DNA of 6,016 nucleotides from Candidatus Sabulitectum sp. (GTDB taxonomy: Bacteria > Fermentibacterota > Fermentibacteria > Fermentibacterales > JCC-6), in contig JAOZLN010000164.1 in NCBI GenBank assembly GCA_029934845.1, forward strand, positions 1-6,016, written 5' to 3'. Each line of letters begins with the position of its first letter. Position 1 is the stretch's first letter. A program made the translations under genes and the position numbers. The notes under the pieces were generated by a model. That model searched no databases, was not told the origin of the DNA, and saw only the letters and a program-made list of their open reading frames with translations. Shown here piece by piece: positions 1-4,904 of the stretch.

Positions 1-573
1 ACTTTCAAATACTGCTCCTTCAACCGAGTCTCTCAAATGGCTCAGAAGATAAAAACTCGCTTCTGCTGCTGCTGCATTGTATCGGTGAAAGAATCTGCTT
101 CCACTTGAAAGAAGTCCGGGAAGGGATCTTGTTCTGGAATCATTCTGTTCTTTTTCGGGGTTTCTGTTGTAGTATTTGATGTAGTTTTCTGAACCGGGTT
201 CCAGCCTGTTGCGAGAAAATGAAGTGTCTCTTTCGTCGTATCTTTTACCATCTTCTTTTAAAAGCTGTTCATTGCTTTTCCTTGAATAAGGAATAAAAGA
301 CAAAATGATCAATACCAGTGAGAAAACTGATATTGAATTCTGAAATCCCGAATTACTGTGCAACAGCAGATAAAGAACGACAGTAATAGCTACCGGAATA
401 AGTGAAGTGATCCCAGCACGAAAATACCCTTCTCTAAAATTTCTAAGTGAAAAGATTAGAAAAAAAGATGCCACGGCAATACAAACAGAAGCATTCCAGA
501 AGAATTGATACAATGAATTTCCAATCATAGAAAAACTTAAAAAAAACAGGATCACTCTGAACATAACAGCCAT
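1..573 (-). CDS. Membrane-anchored reductive-dehalogenase-like protein, N-terminal part (runs off the left edge)
   Basis: This frame stays open for 191 codons from ATG at 573-571 to base 1, so the C-terminus is missing. The start is chosen because TAAAGG (585-580) lies 6 nt upstream; in-frame ATGs at 564 and 528 lack a good Shine-Dalgarno. Four hydrophobic segments lie at about residues 4-25, 27-43, 53-71 and 79-96. A polar, charged region follows, with YDERDTSFSRNRLEPGS (112-128), YY..NPEK (134-141), RSLPGLL (149-155) and AAAAEASF (167-174). From memory, this pattern resembles the region before the catalytic domain of reductive-dehalogenase-like corrinoid/Fe-S proteins. No twin-arginine motif is present. 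Positive charges at 44-52 and 97-111 flank TM3 and TM4, so by the positive-inside rule the downstream domain would be cytoplasmic. The cobalamin and 4Fe-4S motifs that would prove the family lie outside the window. The membrane-protein call is firm; the family call is moderate. Confidence 0.62.
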   Translation of the reverse strand, partial: MAVMFRVILFFLSFSMIGNSLYQFFWNASVCIAVASFFLIFSLRNFREGYFRAGITSLIPVAITVVLYLLLHSNSGFQNSISVFSLVLIILSFIPYSRKSNEQLLKEDGKRYDERDTSFSRNRLEPGSENYIKYYNRNPEKEQNDSRTRSLPGLLSSGSRFFHRYNAAAAEASFYLLSHLRDSVEGAVFES

Positions 574-602
574 TGACAGCCTTTACTAACCCTCTGTATT
601 GT
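573..602 (+). promoter_or_regulatory. Candidate sigma-70-type promoter for the cyclase gene
   Basis: A perfect TTGACA hexamer occupies 573-578. Weak -10 candidates follow: TGTATT at 595-600 (16-nt spacer) or TATTGT at 597-602 (18-nt spacer), each matching TATAAT at four of six positions. This would give a leader of roughly 40 nt before the GTG at 651. The -35 would overlap the start codon of the opposite-strand gene at 571-573. The promoter preferences of this lineage are unknown, so the call rests mainly on the perfect hexamer and its location. Confidence 0.35.
580..585 (-). promoter_or_regulatory. Ribosome-binding site fixing the start of the left membrane protein
   Basis: On the minus strand TAAAGG lies 6 nt before the ATG at 573-571, and its first three bases form the in-frame stop that bounds the reading frame. 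The later in-frame ATGs at 564 and 528 have no comparable site; the 528 one is preceded by a T-rich run. Using 573 adds a first membrane helix that a start at 528 would lose. Confidence 0.55.
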
Positions 603-630
603 TTTTTAATATCTGAAGTTTTTATTTTGG
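603..630 (-). promoter_or_regulatory. Weak candidate promoter for the left membrane protein
   Basis: Reading leftward on the minus strand, TTGGCC is followed after 17 nt by TATTAA, each matching the sigma-70 consensus at four of six positions, in an A/T-rich stretch just upstream of the start at 573. No sigma-54 -24/-12 element was recognised here. The divergent layout requires a promoter in or near this interval, but these hexamers are weak. Confidence 0.2.
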
Positions 631-649
631 CCAAACGGAAGGATCCTTC
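626..649. promoter_or_regulatory. Two adjacent perfect palindromes between the divergent genes
   Basis: TTTGGCCAAA (626-635) and GAAGGATCCTTC (638-649) are perfect inverted repeats of 10 and 12 bp separated by 2 bp. The second contains most of the cyclase gene's GGAAGGA Shine-Dalgarno and ends one base before its GTG start. Such sites can be operators for dimeric regulators. Neither has a loop, so neither is an obvious intramolecular RNA hairpin. Function is inferred only from symmetry and position. Confidence 0.4.
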
Positions 650-653
650 AGTG
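637..653 (+). promoter_or_regulatory. Shine-Dalgarno and GTG start of the cyclase gene
   Basis: GGAAGGA at 637-643 lies 7 nt upstream of GTG at 651-653, which is near-ideal spacing. The resulting protein begins MPARKNSAIMFTD, the usual compact beginning of cyclases of this type, where a short basic stretch leads straight into the first beta strand. Upstream in-frame TTG codons at 573 and 627 lack a comparable site, and 573 coincides with the TTGACA hexamer and the opposite gene's start. Confidence 0.75.
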
Positions 654-3041
654 CCAGCAAGAAAGAATTCTGCGATAATGTTTACTGATGTTGTGGGATT
701 TACTACCATGATGGAACGCTCTGAAAATGAAGCTATGGTTGTTATAGGGAGAATGATTCATGTTGTTCGCTCTGCTGTTGCATCCCGGAAAGGCCGTCTG
801 GTCAAAGAGATGGGCGATGGCACACTGAGCATTTTCGCCTGTGCAGCTGATGCTGTTTCCTGCGCACGGGATATTCAGGAACACCTTGAAAAAGAGAACT
901 TCAGGACCAGGATCGGAATTCATTACGGCAGTGTTCTTCTTGAAGGTAATGATGTCTTTGGTGATACCGTAAATGTTGCCTCGCGACTTGAGCAGAAAGC
1001 ACCTGGTGGCGGCATTCTGCTAAGCAGAGAAGTGCTTTTACAACTTGAAGAGAAGGAAACGCCAAGAACTGTTTATATGGGGCTTGCAAGGCTTAAAGGG
1101 CTGGGCAGACTGCTTCAAATTCATTTTCTCGGTCTGGCTGGCAGCTTTCCGGAAAAGGTAACTGAAGTAAGCCCTGTTGTAAAAAGAGGCCCTGCTGTTC
1201 TTGCTGCATTTCCTCTGGTAAATATTGGCAATCCTGATGATGAGTTCTATGCATATGGTATATCTGCAGATCTGCTCAGTGACCTTTCCACAAGAAACTC
1301 CATCTCCATCGTACCTTTAACATCGCTCATGCGCTCCATGCGAGCAGGAGTGAGCAATGATGAGGTCGCCAGGAAGTTTGGCTCTTCAAGCTTTGTACAG
1401 GGAACCATTCAGCGAACAGGGTCTCAGATGCAACTTTCTCTTACTTTGAAAGAAGTTGAATCCGGCAGAACAGTCTGGATGGACACATGGACCGAGGAAC
1501 TGGATGATCTACCATCTCTTAAAAGCAAACTCGCTGATGGCATTCTGAAAGCAATGGGCTGCAGTTCGGAAAAATACAATGCCATGCAGAATGTTTCAGT
1601 TGAATCAGCTTCCACCTACGAGAAATACCTGCAGGCCCTTCATCTGTGGCAGACCAGAAAAAACAAGGAACACATCCAGCATGCAAGAGATCTTCTTGTG
1701 GATGTTATCAACCGGGAACCGGGGATGATTCCGGCAAGACTGATACTGGGAGCTACATACAGAGACTCAGGTGAATTCACAAAAGGTCTTGCAATATTCA
1801 AAGAGGCTCAGAAGATAGCATATACTCACAATAATGCCTTTGATAAATTGAAGATAGCAAACAGTATCGGCATTTCGTACTGGATGAAAGGAGACCTTGA
1901 GAAAGCCCTGAATGTGTACACAGAATCAATGAAACTGGCAAAACAGCTTGATAACAGGGAAGAGGAAGCCAGACTATCGAACAACATCGGGCTGATTTAC
2001 TGCGACAGGGCTCTTTTTTCCATGTCTCTGGCGGAATTGCATAAAAGTCTGGACATCTCTACACACCTTGGTTTGAAAGCCGGTAAAGCCAACACTCTCT
2101 GCAACATCGGCCTGGTATACTGGAAAAGCAATCACAGAACAAAAGCCATTGAATTCTACCGGAAGTCACTTCAAATACTAAAAGAGATCGATGATCAGGC
2201 CGGGGAAGCAAACATTCTTAGAAATATCGGAATAATTTATAACGACCGCGGCCAGGTGGAAAAGGCATACGATATAGCAGTGGAAAGCATGCAATTGTCC
2301 AGAGAATTAGACGACAAGCCAGGGATGTGCCGATCACTGAACAACATGGGCAATGCAATGCTAGCTCTTGGACAGACTGAAACAGCTGATAAATTCTATT
2401 CAGATGCCCTGCAAATTGCCAGGCAGATCGGCTTGCGCAGTATGGAGGGAATTCTGCTTACAAACTGCACACTGGTAAATATTCAACTGGGCGATATACA
2501 CTCAGCGGAAGAATCCTGCACCGCCGCACTTGAAATTTGCCGGGAAGTAAACGACAGAGACGGAATAATTGAGAACAATCAGTTGTCTGGTGTGATTCAG
2601 CTAGCAGGTAAAAACTACAAAAAAACGTGCAGCTTTCTCGAAAATGCTTTAAAATTCTCTGCCGAGTATGAGACAAACCGTTACACTTCATCCATAAGAA
2701 CAGATCTTGCCCTTTGTCTGGCGCTAAGTGACAGATCAAACAGCACAGTTCAGAAACACCTGGATGAAGCACAAAGCACTGATATCGCAGATGTTAAAAG
2801 CCTTCCAGACATCTACTGGAAATGGGGCACAATATTCTCTTTGATCTCGGAGAGCACAAGCATTTCAGCAGAACAGAGGAAAACACTCCTTGGCAGAGCT
2901 GCGGAATGGAAACAGGCTGCAAAAGATGAAATTCTTCTTGCAGCAGAAAAGATTCAGTCTGAAGCCTTCCGAGATTCATTCCTGAACAACATCCCGCTGC
3001 ACAGAACCGTACTGTCAGCGCTTGTAACCGAAACGCTTTAA
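651..3041 (+). CDS. Class III adenylate/guanylate cyclase with TolB-like domain and TPR array
   Basis: This is a 796-residue protein with no signal peptide or membrane segment, so it is probably cytosolic. Numbered from the GTG, the cyclase domain spans about 8-140. The metal-binding aspartates are D13 (IMFTD) and D56 (KEMGDG); K52 and D101 fit the adenine-selecting pair; N108 and R112 (VNVASR) fit the transition-state pair. All six catalytic positions of class III enzymes are present, so it should be active, most likely making cAMP from ATP as a homodimer. About 181-303 resembles the TolB-like domain often fused to such cyclases (AAFPLVNIG, YGISADLLSDL, FVQGTIQR, GRTVWMDTW). From about 320 to 700 are TPR repeats with N.G signatures near 403, 444, 484, 524 and 564, spaced almost exactly 40 residues. 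The last 95 residues are helix-rich without an assigned domain. The TPRs presumably bind a partner that controls activity. The 3' end overlaps the convergent kinase gene by 27 bp. Confidence 0.9.
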   Translation: MPARKNSAIMFTDVVGFTTMMERSENEAMVVIGRMIHVVRSAVASRKGRLVKEMGDGTLSIFACAADAVSCARDIQEHLEKENFRTRIGIHYGSVLLEGNDVFGDTVNVASRLEQKAPGGGILLSREVLLQLEEKETPRTVYMGLARLKGLGRLLQIHFLGLAGSFPEKVTEVSPVVKRGPAVLAAFPLVNIGNPDDEFYAYGISADLLSDLSTRNSISIVPLTSLMRSMRAGVSNDEVARKFGSSSFVQGTIQRTGSQMQLSLTLKEVESGRTVWMDTWTEELDDLPSLKSKLADGILKAMGCSSEKYNAMQNVSVESASTYEKYLQALHLWQTRKNKEHIQHARDLLVDVINREPGMIPARLILGATYRDSGEFTKGLAIFKEAQKIAYTHNNAFDKLKIANSIGISYWMKGDLEKALNVYTESMKLAKQLDNREEEARLSNNIGLIYCDRALFSMSLAELHKSLDISTHLGLKAGKANTLCNIGLVYWKSNHRTKAIEFYRKSLQILKEIDDQAGEANILRNIGIIYNDRGQVEKAYDIAVESMQLSRELDDKPGMCRSLNNMGNAMLALGQTETADKFYSDALQIARQIGLRSMEGILLTNCTLVNIQLGDIHSAEESCTAALEICREVNDRDGIIENNQLSGVIQLAGKNYKKTCSFLENALKFSAEYETNRYTSSIRTDLALCLALSDRSNSTVQKHLDEAQSTDIADVKSLPDIYWKWGTIFSLISESTSISAEQRKTLLGRAAEWKQAAKDEILLAAEKIQSEAFRDSFLNNIPLHRTVLSALVTETL

Positions 3042-3509
3042 GAGTTCAATTCTCGCCTTAACATCTTCTTCACACTCAACAGCGGTTGGAGACTCTCCAT
3101 CAACAACGCCGAGAATTCCACCACCCTGCCCTGTTCTTGCAACAAGAACCTGGACTGGGTTTGCAGTAGCGCAGAAGATATTACATACCTCAGGAACTGC
3201 CTTCACCCTGTCAAGTATCTGGATGGGAAATGCCTCTCCAAGAACAATTATAAAACAGTGACCTGCTGATATTGCCAGAATGTTCTCTTCGGCGATTCTC
3301 TTCAGCTCCAGATCATTGCCATCACTGCGGATCAGGCATGGCCCTGAAGCCTCACTGAATGCAAGCCCGAACAAGCTGCCTGGAATGGAAGCCGAGATAA
3401 CTTCAAAAAGATCTTCCACCGTTTTGATGAAGTGAGACTGCCCGAGAATAATGTTGCATCCCTCCGGGTACTTAAGATCTACAGCTTCAATATTGATGTT
3501 CATGCTCAT
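3015..3509 (-). CDS. Adenosine-specific kinase family protein (DUF355/Adenosine_kin)
   Basis: This 164-residue protein matches the small adenosine-specific kinase family along its whole length. That family was named from a structurally studied Pyrobaculum protein and is known from archaea and some bacteria. Family signatures are visible as NIILGQSHFIKTVEDL (19-34), FGLAFSEASGP (47-57), GNDLEL (64-69), AGH.FIIVL (82-90), FPIQIL (94-99), P.VCNIFCATANPVQVLVA (106-124) and GGGILGVVDG (129-138), ending in FGYKR. The family is reported to bind adenosine and transfer phosphate, but its physiological role is unclear. The start is ATG at 3509-3507, overlapping the gatD stop as ATGA, with AAGGGG at 3523-3518 eight nt upstream; a second ATG two codons on is less well spaced. 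It is the last gene of the leftward operon. Its true C-terminus reaches into the cyclase gene, so the 27-bp overlap is genuine. Confidence 0.88.
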   Translation of the reverse strand: MSMNINIEAVDLKYPEGCNIILGQSHFIKTVEDLFEVISASIPGSLFGLAFSEASGPCLIRSDGNDLELKRIAEENILAISAGHCFIIVLGEAFPIQILDRVKAVPEVCNIFCATANPVQVLVARTGQGGGILGVVDGESPTAVECEEDVKARIELLKRFGYKR

Positions 3510-4891
3510 CTGTTGATCCCCTTGAAAATATTCTTTACCTCGGGTACTCCACCCTGAAGAATTATGTACCCGTCCGGTGGTTCACTTTCGGTAATGTCGC
3601 CTCCCACAGGCGTAAGCATTATGCGCCTGACCTCATCTGGATCATCTGTTAAACCCAATACCCACCCAAGTTTAATGTAAGCTGCCTCGGGAAGCATGTT
3701 GCCCAGAGGAACAACCCCTCTTTGCATCAGGAATCGTCCTGTATCGTAAACATACATCTGAGCGAAGCCCCACAGAGTCTGCACCGTCATGAAAACATGA
3801 ACACCGGCTTCTGTAGCTCGGAGGATGGGGTCGTAAAGTGCCTTGTTCACATGGCCAAGACCGGTACCTGCAATAATGATTCCCTTGTAGCCGTTATCCA
3901 CCATAGAGTCGATCATGTCGGCTTTCATGTTGGGGTAATAATAAATCATCCCAACCTTGTCATTGAAAACAGGGCGTATGTTCGGTTTGCGGCTGGGATC
4001 TCTCTTTATGTAGTCTTTCTTTAAGAAGGTAAAGCCATCCCTGTCCACCATTGCAAGGGGTCTGTCTCCTATTGTTCTGAAAGTGCTTCTGTAGCTGGAA
4101 TGCATTTTCCTTACCTGAGGGCCTCTGTGCAACAGACCGTACTGATCGCTTGTGGGGCCGAACATACATACAACAACTTCTGCTGCATCGAAGTAGGCTG
4201 CAGTTTTAGCTGCGTGTATCAAATTCAAAGCAGCGTCGCTTGAAGGGCGATCGCTTGATCTCTGGCTGCCAACAAGAACAACAGGCACCGGCAGGTCCTG
4301 ACACATGTAGGTAAGTGCCGCAGCTGTGTGGCTGAGGGTATCTGTGCCGTGTCCTATCATTATTCCGGCAACACCCTTTTCTATTTCCTTTTCAATGGCC
4401 TTTGCCAGAATGATGTATTGCTCAGGACCCATATCTTCACTGAATATGCCAAAGAGTTTTTCAGTTTCAAGATTGCAGATATCAGCCAGTTCAGGAACAG
4501 CCCCGTAAAGCTCACCGGGAGAAAAAGCCGGAATAACAGCACCTGTCTTGTAATCGAGACGGCTGGCGATGGTACCACCTGTACCAAGCAGCGTCACATT
4601 CGGATGGGAGGGATCGAATGGAAATTCCTGCTCTGGGATCTGGAAGACAACCTTTCTGGAACCAAGGATCTTTGCACCTGTTACCTTTGAAGCAGATATA
4701 CCAATGTTGTATCCTGTGGCCAGTTTCATCACAATATGATCGGCGTCGGCAGTCTCACTTCTTGGTAGAACAACACCCTGGAATGTGTTGGGGCCTGCAG
4801 TAAGAACTATGTCATCCCAGACGCTTATTCCAAACTTCTCCATCATTTCCCGGGTAGCCTCTCTGTAACCCTCGAAAATATCGTTGCTCAT
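3506..4891 (-). CDS. gatD: Glutamyl-tRNA(Gln) amidotransferase subunit D (archaeal-type GatD)
   Basis: GatD is the asparaginase-like subunit of GatDE. It releases ammonia from an amide donor, and GatE uses that ammonia to convert Glu-tRNA(Gln) to Gln-tRNA(Gln) in the cytoplasm. This 461-residue protein has the GatD-type N-terminal domain (about 25-85, with LPR.E.AD.DHIVMKL and GYNIGI) that plain asparaginases lack. The asparaginase-type core follows: GTGGTIASR with nucleophile T107, HGTDT with T183 and D184, and GSQRSSDRPSSDAALNL (208-224). VRKMH with K262 is the probable catalytic lysine by spacing, and GTGLGHV lies further on. Every catalytic element is intact. It is about 20-25 residues longer than archaeal GatDs I recall (about 435-440). 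The ATG at 4891-4889 is supported by AGGGGG 7 nt upstream. Its placement between rpoN and the adenosine kinase gene is unusual. GatE is not in the window. An ordinary L-asparaginase is less likely given the N-terminal domain and the SSDRPSSDAA motif. Confidence 0.9.
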   Translation of the reverse strand: MSNDIFEGYREATREMMEKFGISVWDDIVLTAGPNTFQGVVLPRSETADADHIVMKLATGYNIGISASKVTGAKILGSRKVVFQIPEQEFPFDPSHPNVTLLGTGGTIASRLDYKTGAVIPAFSPGELYGAVPELADICNLETEKLFGIFSEDMGPEQYIILAKAIEKEIEKGVAGIMIGHGTDTLSHTAAALTYMCQDLPVPVVLVGSQRSSDRPSSDAALNLIHAAKTAAYFDAAEVVVCMFGPTSDQYGLLHRGPQVRKMHSSYRSTFRTIGDRPLAMVDRDGFTFLKKDYIKRDPSRKPNIRPVFNDKVGMIYYYPNMKADMIDSMVDNGYKGIIIAGTGLGHVNKALYDPILRATEAGVHVFMTVQTLWGFAQMYVYDTGRFLMQRGVVPLGNMLPEAAYIKLGWVLGLTDDPDEVRRIMLTPVGGDITESEPPDGYIILQGGVPEVKNIFKGINR

Positions 4892-4898
4892 CCCTTAT

Positions 4899-4904
4899 CC
4901 CCCT
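4899..4904 (-). promoter_or_regulatory. gatD ribosome-binding site overlapping the rpoN stop codon
   Basis: On the minus strand AGGGGG lies 7 nt before the gatD ATG (4891-4889) and includes the last two bases of the rpoN TAG stop (4905-4903). Only 11 bp separate the two genes and no terminator fits there, so gatD is probably read from the rpoN transcript with ribosomes terminating on the site. Confidence 0.65.

Noticed and set aside
61..75. CTG/GCA trinucleotide run as a microsatellite
   Set aside because: It encodes four alanines followed by glutamate in the AAAAEASF segment and is only four to five units long, so it is ordinary coding sequence.
42..251. Minus-strand 69-codon frame
   Set aside because: It lies in another frame inside the edge-truncated membrane protein, which has clear helices and conserved motifs; low-complexity T and Q runs suggest an out-of-frame reading.
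637..660. Possible sigma-54 promoter (TGGCAC on the minus strand)
   Set aside because: The -24-like TGGCAC has no GC at the required -12 spacing.
443..709. Minus-strand 88-codon frame spanning the divergent intergenic region
   Set aside because: It crosses the strong Shine-Dalgarno and start of the cyclase gene and overlaps the better-supported membrane-protein frame on the same strand; its sequence has no recognisable features.
3086..3097. GGAGACTCTCC inverted repeat as a terminator
   Set aside because: The stem is short with a one-base loop, has no T tract, and lies inside the kinase coding sequence.
3894..3903. DnaA-box-like TTATCCACC
   Set aside because: A single imperfect match inside the gatD coding region, with no cluster or A/T-rich unwinding element.
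4328..4690. Plus-strand 120-codon frame opposite gatD
   Set aside because: It lies entirely antisense to a well-conserved catalytic region of GatD and has no family resemblance or supporting ribosome-binding site.
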